DNA of 53,009 nucleotides from JBFMHP01 sp040752855 (GTDB taxonomy: Bacteria; Pseudomonadota; Gammaproteobacteria; RBG-16-57-12). The notes below the pieces were generated by a model, which worked only from the letters and a program-made list of their open reading frames with translations, was not told where the DNA came from and made no database searches. Every line of letters begins with the position of its first letter. Within the stretch, counting starts at the first letter, position 1. The position numbers and the translations under genes were made by a program. Of this stretch, positions 1 through 8,348 are shown piece after piece. The DNA lies in the NCBI GenBank assembly GCA_040752855.1, contig JBFMHP010000014.1, positions 1-53,009 of the forward strand. Direction: 5' to 3'.

Positions 1-331
1 TGGCTTCGTATATCGTGGCGCTGATGCCTTTGCGCGCCAGTTGTTCGGCGCAGACGATGCCCGCCGTGCCACCGCCGATAATGGCGATGCGCACGCCCGA
101 GCTGATCTTGGCGAGTGCGCGTGTGGGTTGTGCCAGCATGGTCGCGCCGATGGCGGCGCTGGTTCCTGCCAGTGCGAGAAACGCGCGGCGGCTAAGTTTG
201 TATTGTTGGTATTGGTATTCCGCCTCTTGCGCACGTTCCAATGCCTGCTTGGTGGAGGTCTTGTGCTTGTCTGCGAAACGCGCGATGCGGATCGTGCGTT
301 TCAGCTGATTGAGCAATGGACTGCGGGCCAT
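1..331 (-). CDS. Tat-exported FAD-dependent oxidoreductase, N-terminal part (runs off the window)
   Basis: Only the first 110 or so residues are present; the gene continues beyond base 1. After a basic, Gln- and Tyr-rich leader of about 45 residues comes a twin-arginine signal (SRRAFLALAG) with an Ala-rich hydrophobic stretch. A Rossmann dinucleotide-binding motif follows (IAIIGGGTAG, then EQLARKGISATIYEA), the usual start of flavin-containing amine oxidases and related oxidoreductases. The ATG at 329-331 was chosen because it gives a continuous leader into the RR motif. The Tat signal implies export of a folded, flavin-loaded enzyme to the periplasm. The substrate cannot be judged from this fragment. 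It has the same orientation as the metal-efflux operon, but about 250 bp separate them. Confidence 0.75.
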   Translation of the reverse strand, partial: MARSPLLNQLKRTIRIARFADKHKTSTKQALERAQEAEYQYQQYKLSRRAFLALAGTSAAIGATMLAQPTRALAKISSGVRIAIIGGGTAGIVCAEQLARKGISATIYEA

Positions 332-579
332 GATGTCATCTCGGGCGATGGTGATTGATTGCCCGGATTTTAGTCCTCGTGGCGGCGAGTAGCTAGTGGG
401 AGACGATATATCAGTGATGGCTAATCGTTTAGGCGCCTAGCGCACGAATGTCGCATGAAGTTGTGTAGCATGCGGTTGGAGATCTCAGCAGCATGATGTT
501 CGCTGCAGCAGCAATCCGCGACGTCGAGTTTAGCTGCGCTAACACACCGTATGGCTTGTTATCGGAAAACAGGCTGCCA

Positions 580-882
580 TCACTCCAACCTTCCGGCCTC
601 AAGCAGCGGGGTGGCCCAGTAGTGCAGACCTGCGCCGCGAAAATCACGGCGCAGTTGTTCCAGCAATCCGGCGACGGCATCGCTGGGCAGATGCATCAGG
701 AACATCACCTTACGCTGGCGGCCGGTGACCTGCTCGGCGAGGCTCAGCGAATGTTGATAGCTGCCGTGACCGTCGATGCGCAGGCTGCTGAAGCCGCTCA
801 GTTCTTCGCGTTCGAGCAGCCAGTCGACCAGGGTTTCCTCCAGCGCGGGCAGGGAGATGAGCGTGATCAGGCTTTCGTTCAT
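580..882 (-). CDS. DUF3240 family protein, companion of the RND metal pump
   Basis: A 100-residue cytoplasmic protein beginning MNESLITLISLPALEE. Its size, the LVDWLL segment and the C-terminal LHYWATPLLEAGRL fit DUF3240, a small family usually encoded directly after CzcA/CusA-type pumps. I infer a PII-like or ferredoxin-like alpha/beta fold and a regulatory or accessory role; the function is not established. The ATG overlaps the stop of the pump gene by four bases (ATGA), which indicates translational coupling and membership in the efflux operon. A longer open frame exists upstream, but it lies entirely inside the pump gene and was not used as the start. Confidence 0.8.
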   Translation of the reverse strand: MNESLITLISLPALEETLVDWLLEREELSGFSSLRIDGHGSYQHSLSLAEQVTGRQRKVMFLMHLPSDAVAGLLEQLRRDFRGAGLHYWATPLLEAGRLE

Positions 883-3800
883 GCGTTGGCTCCGGTCGCC
901 GCGCCGTAGCGGCGATACATGATGGGCAGCAGGATCAGGGTGAGCAGGGTGGAGGTGACCAGTCCGCCGATCACCACGACGGCGAGCGGCCGCTGGATCT
1001 CGGAGCCGGGGCCGCTGGCAAAGAGCAGCGGCACCAGGCCGAAGGCGGCGATGGTGGCGGTCATCAGCACCGGGCGCAGCCGCCGCTTGGCCCCTTCGAT
1101 GACGACCTCGCTCAAGGCCATGCCGTGGGCCTGCAGTTGGTTGAAATAACTGACCAGCACCACACCGTTGAGCACGGCGATGCCGAGCAGGGCGATGAAG
1201 CCGACCGAGGCGGGCACCGAGAGATATTCGCCCGACAGCCACAGCGCGAACACGCCGCCGATCATCGCAAACGGGATGTTGCCGAGCACGACCAGCGCCT
1301 GGCGCACGTTGCCGAAGGTGGAGAACAGCAGCAGGAAGATCAACGCGATCGCCACCGGCACCACGATGGCCAGGCGCTGCGCGGCGCGCTGTTGATTTTC
1401 GAATTGTCCGCCCCACGCCATGCGATAGCCCTCGGGCAGTTTGATCTGCGCTGCGGAGAGCGCCTTGGCCTCGTCGACGAAGCCGACGAGGTCGCGCCCA
1501 CGCACGTTGGCGGCGACCACCACGTGACGCTCGCCCATTTCGCGTTCAATCTTTACCGGCCCCTCCACGCGCTCCAGGCGGGCGAGGTTGGCGAGCGGCA
1601 CGTTGCGCCCGTCAGGCAGAGTGATTTGCAAGGCGGCGAATTGTTCCGGATCGCTGCGCAGCTCTTCGCTGCCGCGCAGCAGGAGCGGGATGCGGCGCGC
1701 GTCTTCATGAACGTTGCCGATGCGCGCGCCTTCGATCTGCGCGCGCAGCATCGCCTCGAGGTCGTCCACTGAGAGACCGAGCCGGCCGGCGGCAAGACGG
1801 TCGATGGCGACACGTAGATACTGCACGCCTTCGTTCTGCGCGGTGTTCACGTCGACCGCGCCGCTGATGCCTTCGAGCATGCCCTTGGTCTGGTCGGCCA
1901 GCGCGTTGAGCGTTTGCAGATCGGGGCCGAAGATCTTCACCGCGAGATCGCCGCGCACACCGACCAGCATCTCGGAGACGCGCATCTCGATCGGTTGATT
2001 GAAGGCGTAGTTCACACCGGGGATCTGGTTCATCACGCGGCGGATTTCGTCCTGCAATTCCTCCTTGGTTTTCATGCGCCACTGGCTTTTCGGCTTGAGC
2101 ACCAGAAAGGAGTCGGTGTCGTTGAGTCCCATCGGATCGAGGCCGAGTTCGTCGCTGCCGACGCGCGCGATCACGCCGATGACCTCCGGCACCTGCTCCA
2201 TGAGCTGGCGCTGGATCTGCATGTCGATGGCCACCGATTGGCCCAGGTTGATCGACGGGAGTTTTTCGATCTGCAGGATCATATTGCCTTCGTCCATGGT
2301 CGGCATGAAGGTCTTGCCGATGCGTGTGTAGGCCGCGCCGGTGGCCAGCAGCGCCACAACGGCCACGGTGACGATGACCGCCGGCCGGCTCAGGCTCCAG
2401 CGCAGCGCGGGCATGTAGAGCCGGATCAGCTGACGCACCAACCATGAGTCTTCATGGCTCACCTTGCCGAGCAGGAACGAGGCGAGCACCGGGATCACGG
2501 TGAGCGAGAGCAGCAGCGAACTGCCCAGGGCGAAGACGATGGTCAGCGCCACCGGGATGAACAGCTTGCCTTCGAGTCCTTGCAGCGTGAGCAGCGGCAG
2601 GAACACGATCATGATGATCAGGATGCCCGCGGTTACCGGGACTGCCACCTCGCGCACGGCGCGGTAGATCAGGTGCAGGCGCGGATGCTTCGGCTTGTCG
2701 CCGGCATGGCCGAGGTGCGTGATGATGTTCTCCACCACGACCACCGCGGCGTCGACCAGCATCCCGATGGCGATGGCCAGGCCGCCCAGGCTCATCAGAT
2801 TGGCCGACATGCCGAACTGGCGCATCAGGAGCACGGTGCCGAGCGCGGCCAGCGGCAGGATCAGCGCGACGGTGAGCGCCGCGCGCAGATTGCCGAGAAA
2901 GAGCACCAGCAGGATCAGCACCAGCACGATCGCTTCCATCAGCGACTTGGTGACGGTGTCCACTGCGGTATCCACCAGCACGCTGCGATCGTAGAAGACC
3001 TGCACCGTCACGCCCGCGGGCAGCGAAGGTGCGAGTTCGGCCAGCTTGGCCTTGACCTGGGCGACGACTTCCCGCGCATTGGCCCCGCGCAGCCCCAGCA
3101 CCAGGCCCTCGACGGCCTCGGATTCGCCGTTGCGGGTGACCGCGCCGTAGCGGGTGATCGCCCCGATGCGCACCTCGGCCACATCGCCCACGCGCACCGG
3201 ATAGGCGCCCTGGGTCTTGATCACCACGGCGCGCAGGTCGTCGAGGCTCTGGATCGCGCCTTCGGCGCGCACCAGCAGTGATTCCTCGCCTTCGCTCAGG
3301 CGCCCGGCGCCGTCGTTGCGATTGTTTTGCTCCAGCGCCGCGCGCAGCTCCTGCATGCCCACGCCGCGCGAATTCATGCGGCTGTTGTCGGGCACGACCT
3401 CGTAACTGCGTACCTCGCCGCCGAGGGCGTTGACATCGGCCACGCCGGGGACGGTGCGCAACGCCGGACGGATCACCCAGTCGAGCAGACTGCGCCGCTC
3501 CATGGGCGTAAGATCGCCGCCGTCGATGGTGAACATGAACATCTCGCCGAGCGGCGTGGTCATCGGCGCGATGCCGCCGCTGATATCCGGCGGCAGATCG
3601 CCCCAGATGCTGCCGAGCCGCTCAGAAACCTGCTGGCGCGCCCAGTAGATGTCGGTGCCCTCGGCGAAGTCCACGGTGATATCGGTCAGCGCATATTTGG
3701 CCACCGAGCGCAGCCGTGATTGATTGGGGATGCCGAGCATCTCGACTTCGATCGGCGCAGTGATGCGCGTCTCGACCTCTTCGGGCGTCATCCCCGGTGC

Positions 3801-3956
3801 CTTGATGATGATCTTGACCTGGGTCGAGGAGATGTCGGGGAAGGCATCGATCGGCAGCTTATTCAAGGCGATCAATCCGCCGCCGACCAGCGCCGCCACG
3901 CCGAGCAGCACCAGCAGGCGCTGGGTGAGGGAAAACTGGATCAGGCGTGCCAGCAT
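879..3956 (-). CDS. Heavy-metal efflux RND pump, CusA/CzcA family
   Basis: The 1025-residue length is normal for inner-membrane HME-RND pumps. Visible features are the N-terminal transmembrane segment (about residues 10-30), two large periplasmic regions, and the family signature in TM4 (GGLAIAIGMLVDAAVVVVEN) that carries the proton-relay Asp. A second half ends in the SxxxLTLILLPIMYRRYG helix. The TM4 motif has the AIG...DAA form nearer Cus-type (monovalent) pumps than the DFG...DGA form of CzcA, but it matches neither exactly, so the metal is left open. It would work as a trimer with the adaptor and TolC-like protein encoded just upstream in the operon. Its start overlaps the adaptor stop by one base. 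Confidence 0.93.
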   Translation of the reverse strand: MLARLIQFSLTQRLLVLLGVAALVGGGLIALNKLPIDAFPDISSTQVKIIIKAPGMTPEEVETRITAPIEVEMLGIPNQSRLRSVAKYALTDITVDFAEGTDIYWARQQVSERLGSIWGDLPPDISGGIAPMTTPLGEMFMFTIDGGDLTPMERRSLLDWVIRPALRTVPGVADVNALGGEVRSYEVVPDNSRMNSRGVGMQELRAALEQNNRNDGAGRLSEGEESLLVRAEGAIQSLDDLRAVVIKTQGAYPVRVGDVAEVRIGAITRYGAVTRNGESEAVEGLVLGLRGANAREVVAQVKAKLAELAPSLPAGVTVQVFYDRSVLVDTAVDTVTKSLMEAIVLVLILLVLFLGNLRAALTVALILPLAALGTVLLMRQFGMSANLMSLGGLAIAIGMLVDAAVVVVENIITHLGHAGDKPKHPRLHLIYRAVREVAVPVTAGILIIMIVFLPLLTLQGLEGKLFIPVALTIVFALGSSLLLSLTVIPVLASFLLGKVSHEDSWLVRQLIRLYMPALRWSLSRPAVIVTVAVVALLATGAAYTRIGKTFMPTMDEGNMILQIEKLPSINLGQSVAIDMQIQRQLMEQVPEVIGVIARVGSDELGLDPMGLNDTDSFLVLKPKSQWRMKTKEELQDEIRRVMNQIPGVNYAFNQPIEMRVSEMLVGVRGDLAVKIFGPDLQTLNALADQTKGMLEGISGAVDVNTAQNEGVQYLRVAIDRLAAGRLGLSVDDLEAMLRAQIEGARIGNVHEDARRIPLLLRGSEELRSDPEQFAALQITLPDGRNVPLANLARLERVEGPVKIEREMGERHVVVAANVRGRDLVGFVDEAKALSAAQIKLPEGYRMAWGGQFENQQRAAQRLAIVVPVAIALIFLLLFSTFGNVRQALVVLGNIPFAMIGGVFALWLSGEYLSVPASVGFIALLGIAVLNGVVLVSYFNQLQAHGMALSEVVIEGAKRRLRPVLMTATIAAFGLVPLLFASGPGSEIQRPLAVVVIGGLVTSTLLTLILLPIMYRRYGAATGANA

Positions 3957-5050
3957 TACTCACCCCTGCCCAGGCCGAGCCAGGCGCCCTTGATGAGGGA
4001 CACGCCGCTGATCGCCACCGACTCATCTCCCTTCAGCTCGCCGGTGACATAGGCTGTGCGATTATGGGTGGCGAGCACGTTGACCACGCGCGGTTCGAAG
4101 CCCTGCGGCGTGCGCACGAAGATCACGGCCTGCTGGCCGCTGCGCACCACGGCATTGGCCGGCACGGCGTAGCGTTGTGTCTGACTCGTCGTGGTCAGGC
4201 CCACCTGCACGTACTGGCCGGGACGCAGCTTTTCGGCGCCCTGGGCGACCTCGGCGCGCAGCTTTACCGTCTGGCTGGCGGGATCAACGTTGCGGCCGAT
4301 CGCGATCAGTTCGCCCTCGACGTTCATGCCCTCCACATGCAGGTGCGCGCCCGGCTTGAGGCCCGCGACTTGTTCGAGCGGGGCGCTGATCTCCAACCAG
4401 AGCGGGGTGAGTGAGGCGACGCGAAAGAGCGGTGCGCTGATCTCCAGGCGCTGGCCGGGTTCGGCGAAGGATTCGAGCACCACGCCGGCGATCGGCGCGC
4501 GCACCTTGAGCGTGGCGCTGAGCTGATGATCCTGCGTCAATTGGCGGATCTCCTCCTGGCTCATACCGGCCAGGCGCAGGGTTTGGCGGCGCTCTTCCAC
4601 CGCCGCATTCAGCTCCTGATAGCGGCTGAGCGTCTCCTGTTGCCGGCGCGGGGCGATCACCCCTTCGTTGAGCAGCGCCTCATCGCGCTTCTGCGCGGTC
4701 TCCGCCAGGCGCAGCTGCGAGCTGGCCTGCAAAAAGTCGCGTTGCAGCGAAATCAGGTCCGGGCTTTGGATACGCGCCAGCACCTGCCCCGCCGCGACCC
4801 GGTCGCCGATGGCCACCGTCAACTGCTCCAGCATCCCGGCCTGCGGCGTGCTGACCATGCGCAGCTGCGCCGGCGGCACCACCACCTGGGCGGGGAGGGT
4901 GAGGCCGAAGACCGCGCCCGCCGGGGCGAGCGGCTCGATCTGGATCTTCATGGTCGAGATCTGCTCGGGAGTAAAGATGATTTGGTCGGCGGCCGGCAGG
5001 CTCAACGGCGCCAGCAGGGCGCCGAGCAGGATCATGCGCTGCAACATCAT
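3956..5050 (-). CDS. Periplasmic adaptor (HlyD/CusB-like) of the metal RND pump
   Basis: A 364-residue membrane fusion protein. It has an N-terminal export signal (MMLQRMILLGALLAPLSLPAA), then a beta-barrel/lipoyl part (VVVPPAQLRMVSTPQAGMLEQL, GDRVAAGQVLARIQSP) and an alpha-hairpin of heptad-like repeats (DFLQASSQLRLAETAQKRDEALL). The second lipoyl half follows (LKVRAPIAGVVLESFAEPGQRL), then beta-barrel and membrane-proximal domains. No His- or Met-rich metal-binding extension is visible. The gene lies between the TolC-like and RND genes with ATGA-type overlaps at its 5' end, so all three are translated together. It bridges pump and outer-membrane channel. Confidence 0.92.
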   Translation of the reverse strand: MMLQRMILLGALLAPLSLPAADQIIFTPEQISTMKIQIEPLAPAGAVFGLTLPAQVVVPPAQLRMVSTPQAGMLEQLTVAIGDRVAAGQVLARIQSPDLISLQRDFLQASSQLRLAETAQKRDEALLNEGVIAPRRQQETLSRYQELNAAVEERRQTLRLAGMSQEEIRQLTQDHQLSATLKVRAPIAGVVLESFAEPGQRLEISAPLFRVASLTPLWLEISAPLEQVAGLKPGAHLHVEGMNVEGELIAIGRNVDPASQTVKLRAEVAQGAEKLRPGQYVQVGLTTTSQTQRYAVPANAVVRSGQQAVIFVRTPQGFEPRVVNVLATHNRTAYVTGELKGDESVAISGVSLIKGAWLGLGRGE

Positions 5051-6312
5051 GGGAGGACTCCTACGGCTTGGTTGTAACGGGCGATAGCCTGTTGTTGTTC
5101 CAGGCGCCGCAACGTGAGGCGGCGCTCGGCGGCCATGGCTTGGGATTGGATTCTGAGCAGTTGCGAGAGCTCCAGGTCGCCGGCCTCGAAGGCCAGGCGC
5201 GCCAGGCGCAGGCTCTCGCCGCCGACCTTGGCCTGCTCTTCGGCCAGGCGCAGCGATTCTTCCATCATCGACAAGACGTGCTCGGCCTCGTGGGCGGTGA
5301 GCATCAGCTCGCGCTGCACGCGGCCCTGCTCCGCGCGGATCTGCGTCACCTGGAGTTCGGCGGCGGCCAGGTCAGCCGCGCGATAGCGCTTGCCTTCCAG
5401 CGGCAGCCGCACGCCGAGGCCGGCACTGGTCTGGGATTCCTCGCCGACGGCGGCGCGCTCCTGGCGGACGCCGACGGTCAGCTGCACCGGCTCGCCGGTG
5501 CCTTGCTTGAGGCGGTTGACCTCCGCAACGGCGGTGGCGAGCCGCATTTTTATCTCGCGCAACTGAGGGTGATCGTCGGTGATGGCGCTGATGGTGCTGC
5601 GCACCTCGCGGCTGTCGGCCGGGCGCTGCGATAGTCCGGTCAGATATTCATAGCGCTCGACGGCGTGGCGCAACGCGATGCGCGCCGCCAGGTGCTCATC
5701 CTGCTTGGCCAGCAACTCATCGCGCGCCAGTAGACGGTCTTTCAGGGCCAGATCCCCGGCCTGTTCCCGGATCTCCACCTCGCGCTCCAGGGCCTGCGCG
5801 GTTTCCAGCGCCTGGGCGGCAAGCCGCAGCTGCTCCTCGGCCAGCAACAATCCCCAGAGGCTCTCGCGCACCTCGCCGGCCACGCTCAGGCGCAGGGCGG
5901 CCTCGCGGGCGCCGGCGTAGTCCTCGAAGCCGGCGGCCAGATCGCGCACGGCCTGGCGCTCGCCGTAGCGCCACAGCGGGATCTCCAGACCGGCCTCCCA
6001 CTCGCGCAGCCCCCGGTCGCTGCCGAGGGTGTCGGTCTGATGCCGCATGCTGAGCGCCGGCTGGCCGGCGTAGACACGGCGCGCCTGCCCGGCCCAGGCC
6101 TGACCCTGGCGGCGGAAGTCTTGGCTTTCCGCCGTGCGCGGATCGCGGGCCAGGGCGCTTTGCAGCAACGCGCCCAGGCTCAGTTCCGGGCTGACGCCGA
6201 TCACGTCATAACCGGGCGCCTCGGCGGCTTGGCTGAAGACGGGAGTCGAAAAGGGAAACTGCACGCCCATGACGAGGGCGAGCAGCAACGGGGCGTGTTT
6301 TGAAGACAGCAT
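5047..6312 (-). CDS. TolC/CzcC-like outer membrane efflux protein
   Basis: A 421-residue outer membrane factor with an N-terminal signal peptide (LLLALVMGVQFPFSTPVFSQA). The long periplasmic alpha-helical stretches are rich in Ala, Glu, Leu and Arg and include an internally repeated OEP pattern: LGALLQSALARDPR in the first half, and LARLAFEAGDLELSQLL in the second. It is the exit duct for the RND pump encoded behind it. The start at 6312 is preceded by an AAGGAT ribosome-binding site. Its 3' end overlaps the adaptor gene by four bases. An 88-bp gap separates it from the small lipoprotein gene upstream, and no clear terminator is visible there, so co-transcription is likely. Confidence 0.9.
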   Translation of the reverse strand: MLSSKHAPLLLALVMGVQFPFSTPVFSQAAEAPGYDVIGVSPELSLGALLQSALARDPRTAESQDFRRQGQAWAGQARRVYAGQPALSMRHQTDTLGSDRGLREWEAGLEIPLWRYGERQAVRDLAAGFEDYAGAREAALRLSVAGEVRESLWGLLLAEEQLRLAAQALETAQALEREVEIREQAGDLALKDRLLARDELLAKQDEHLAARIALRHAVERYEYLTGLSQRPADSREVRSTISAITDDHPQLREIKMRLATAVAEVNRLKQGTGEPVQLTVGVRQERAAVGEESQTSAGLGVRLPLEGKRYRAADLAAAELQVTQIRAEQGRVQRELMLTAHEAEHVLSMMEESLRLAEEQAKVGGESLRLARLAFEAGDLELSQLLRIQSQAMAAERRLTLRRLEQQQAIARYNQAVGVLP

Positions 6313-6400
6313 GCTGACGAGATCCTTGGAAGACCGATGGATGAAGACTGCGCGGGCAGTACAACACCACCGGCCGGAGCCGGTGGCGCATCGCGCGGGT

Positions 6401-6799
6401 TTACATGTCGCTGGAGTGCGTCACGCGTACCGTAGTATTGGGCTCCAAGGCGGTATCCAGCGGCAAGGAAAATTTCGCGGATTGGGATTGAGTGGTGGTC
6501 TTCGCGTAGTCCACGCGAGTCTGATAGCGCGGCTTGCCGTCCGGGCCCAGCACCTCGATGATCACCACGCCGGGGATTGCCCCCTCGCGATGCAGCCGGC
6601 TCGTGATCTGGCCGCCGATCACCGTATGGCCGTCATCCCGTTTGATCCAGACATGCTTCACATCCGCCACCTCGGAGGACACCTTCTCGACGGTGACACC
6701 GGCATCGCCGGCCATCACGCCGCCGGCGCAGCCCGACATCAGCAACACGGCCGCTACGTAGGTCTTTACACTCAGAATGGAGGTCAACAGAGACTTCAT
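6401..6799 (-). CDS. Small lipoprotein heading the efflux operon
   Basis: A 132-residue predicted lipoprotein: the signal peptide ends in the lipobox LMSGC at about residue 24. The mature part (DVKHVWIKRDDGHTVIGGQITSRL, GVVIIEVLGPDGKPRYQTRVDYA, RVTHSSD) has the alternating hydrophobic pattern of a small beta-sandwich. No named family is recognised with confidence. Position and orientation make it the probable first gene of the metal-efflux transcript, just downstream of the CRP-type palindrome at 6861-6876. A periplasmic metal-handling or sensing role would be an inference from context only, since no Cys/His/Met cluster stands out. Confidence 0.75.
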   Translation of the reverse strand: MKSLLTSILSVKTYVAAVLLMSGCAGGVMAGDAGVTVEKVSSEVADVKHVWIKRDDGHTVIGGQITSRLHREGAIPGVVIIEVLGPDGKPRYQTRVDYAKTTTQSQSAKFSLPLDTALEPNTTVRVTHSSDM

Positions 6800-6838
6800 A
6801 AACTTTCCTGCCTGTGGATTGGGGGGCTTCAGATAATC

Positions 6839-6877
6839 ATTTTAGGGGTCAATTCTTAAGTGTGAATTAACTCACAC
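6839..6877 (-). promoter_or_regulatory. CRP/Vfr-type operator with overlapping promoter
   Basis: Bases 6861-6876 read TGTGA-N6-TCACA, the exact half-sites of the CRP consensus; the match extends to GTGTGA/TCACAC at 6860-6877. On the minus strand TTCACA overlaps the site as a -35 element, and TAAAAT (6844-6839) follows after 16 bp as a -10 element. This places the operator roughly where a class II CRP activator would sit, for the lipoprotein and efflux genes. The divergent lipoprotein gene starts 131 bp away on the other side and might also be affected. The operator sequence is seen directly; control of these genes is inferred. Confidence 0.65.
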
Positions 6878-7007
6878 ATCGGGCGGTCACCCGAATTGAC
6901 AAGGCAGACACTGCTGGCTACTTTTCCAAGGGCGGGGCGCTTGCCCGGCCATCCCCGCCACGACCTTGCAATCACCTCGGACTGAAGCCCGAAAAGATCC
7001 TCGACGC

Positions 7008-7439
7008 ATGCCGCTTCCGACCCTCACCGCCAGGTTGTGCCTGATCGTGTCGCTCATGCTCGCTTCGGCGTGCGCGCACCACCGCTGTGAGGTGCTGCTG
7101 ACGGCTACCGAGCCTGACGCGCTCATCTACCAATTCAACTACCCGCAGCGTCTCGCCGCCTTTCCGGGCGATGAAGAGTTGCCCGAGGCCGAACGCTATG
7201 GGCGATACGAAGAGCAATTGAATCGCTACCTTGCCCGCACCCTCGGCGAGTATCGCTGCGCCCTCATTCAGCATAGCATAACGATCGAATTCCTCGGTCC
7301 GGGCAGAAACGCCTATGTGCGCTGCGACCGGCCGATTCCGGCGCAGCCGGAAAGGGCGGCCTTCCAGGCCGATGGCCGTCCGCTTTACCGGTATTGCATC
7401 CCGCCGCACGATGCGGCGCGCGCGGTCACTCCACGATAA
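7008..7439 (+). CDS. Small lipoprotein of unknown function
   Basis: A 143-residue protein starting at the ATG of MPLPTLTARLCLIVSLMLASAC. It has a typical lipoprotein signal with the lipobox ASAC about 21 residues in. The open frame extends 14 codons further upstream, but that part is not signal-like and was excluded. The mature protein contains several Cys residues (HHRCEV, YRCAL, VRCDRP, YRYCIPP) that could form disulfides in the periplasm, and charged Glu/Arg-rich segments. No family was recognised. It is transcribed away from the efflux operon and towards the cytochrome gene, with about 210 bp between. Confidence 0.6.
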   Translation: MPLPTLTARLCLIVSLMLASACAHHRCEVLLTATEPDALIYQFNYPQRLAAFPGDEELPEAERYGRYEEQLNRYLARTLGEYRCALIQHSITIEFLGPGRNAYVRCDRPIPAQPERAAFQADGRPLYRYCIPPHDAARAVTPR

Positions 7440-7647
7440 ATCACCCTTAACACCCATCGTGTAAGAATCCCCCAATGTGCGATATCGAAACGAAGTTTCG
7501 TACTGCGGCAACAACACAAAAGGCGATTCGCGACTAGACTCTATGAGCTGGGAAGCTACCGGTATTTTGAGGGTCATCTTCAAGTGCCATCAAAGTGCTT
7601 TCGAGCATTCGGCAACACAACGAATAATCATTAGAAGGGGGCGAATC

Positions 7648-8268
7648 ATGGAACAATTCAAGGAAAGCGGTATTACGCGGGGGCTGTCTTTCCCGCTGCT
7701 GGTCTGGGTGTGCGGCATGATCATGTGGCCGGCTGCCCAAGTCAGCGCGCGGGATATATATTTTTTGGCTCCCACGGAAGCGCAATGCAGGGCATGTCAC
7801 GAGGACCTCAGGACCTTTCCTCAACTGGAGATACGCAATCCAGATCGCCACCACCGCCGGGTAAACTGGCCGATCGTCGGATTGGCCAATGGCTTTCATT
7901 CGACCATGGCCCCCGGGGACACATCCGCTGGCATATACACTTGCCTGACCTGCCACGAGCTGGTTCCTAACGCGACGACGGAGTTTGGATTCAAGCCGTT
8001 TAGGGATTGTTTGGGCTGTCATGTGATCCCCTCCGTCCTGACCAGCCCTGGTTCCGGGCAGAATGTGCATCATTTCACCAATACCTTCCGCGAGGGCCGC
8101 TGCAGAGAATGTCACGAAAGCCCCTTGGCGCAGAAAAACAAGCGCTTAGCCGATGCGTGCAAGGATTCGAAATACTGTTACTACTACGATAATGACAGTG
8201 ACTACCTCATCGAGGATTTTAACGGTGATTTCAGCGGGGCCGGCGGTTCCTATCCGTACAACAGGTAG
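7648..8268 (+). CDS. Exported tetraheme cytochrome c
   Basis: A 206-residue protein with an N-terminal signal/anchor (LSFPLLVWVCGMIMWPAAQVSA) and four CXXCH heme-attachment motifs: CRACH, CLTCH, CLGCH and CRECH. Additional His residues (DRHHRR, HHFTN) are candidate distal ligands. The C-terminal tail has an unusual run of Tyr and Asp (CYYYDNDSDYLIEDFNGDF) with a further Cys pair. The start at 7648 is chosen for its strong AAGGGGG ribosome-binding site; upstream in-frame codons lack one. It probably carries electrons in the periplasm. It resembles multiheme cytochromes with spaced motifs rather than mono-heme c-types; redox partners are not evident nearby. A clear terminator follows. Confidence 0.85.
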   Translation: MEQFKESGITRGLSFPLLVWVCGMIMWPAAQVSARDIYFLAPTEAQCRACHEDLRTFPQLEIRNPDRHHRRVNWPIVGLANGFHSTMAPGDTSAGIYTCLTCHELVPNATTEFGFKPFRDCLGCHVIPSVLTSPGSGQNVHHFTNTFREGRCRECHESPLAQKNKRLADACKDSKYCYYYDNDSDYLIEDFNGDFSGAGGSYPYNR

Positions 8269-8293
8269 GTGAACCCCAAGTGGTGTGAGAGGC

Positions 8294-8327
8294 AAAAGAG
8301 CGGCGCCGCTATAGGGGCGCCGCTTTT
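8294..8327. terminator. Intrinsic terminator, probably bidirectional, between cytochrome and cNMP-binding genes
   Basis: A perfect 9-bp stem, AGCGGCGCC (8299-8307) with GGCGCCGCT (8316-8324), encloses an 8-base loop. It is followed on the plus strand by a T run (8324-8327) and preceded by AAAA (8294-8297), which supplies a T run for the minus strand. It lies between two convergent genes, as expected of a shared terminator. Confidence 0.8.
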
Positions 8328-8348
8328 CCCGGTTGCTTGCGGTGAGTG

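Noticed and set aside
7486..7500. Hairpin CGAAAC-GAA-GTTTCG upstream of the cytochrome gene
   Set aside because: Only 6 bp, no T run, not near a visible promoter; insufficient to call a terminator or operator.
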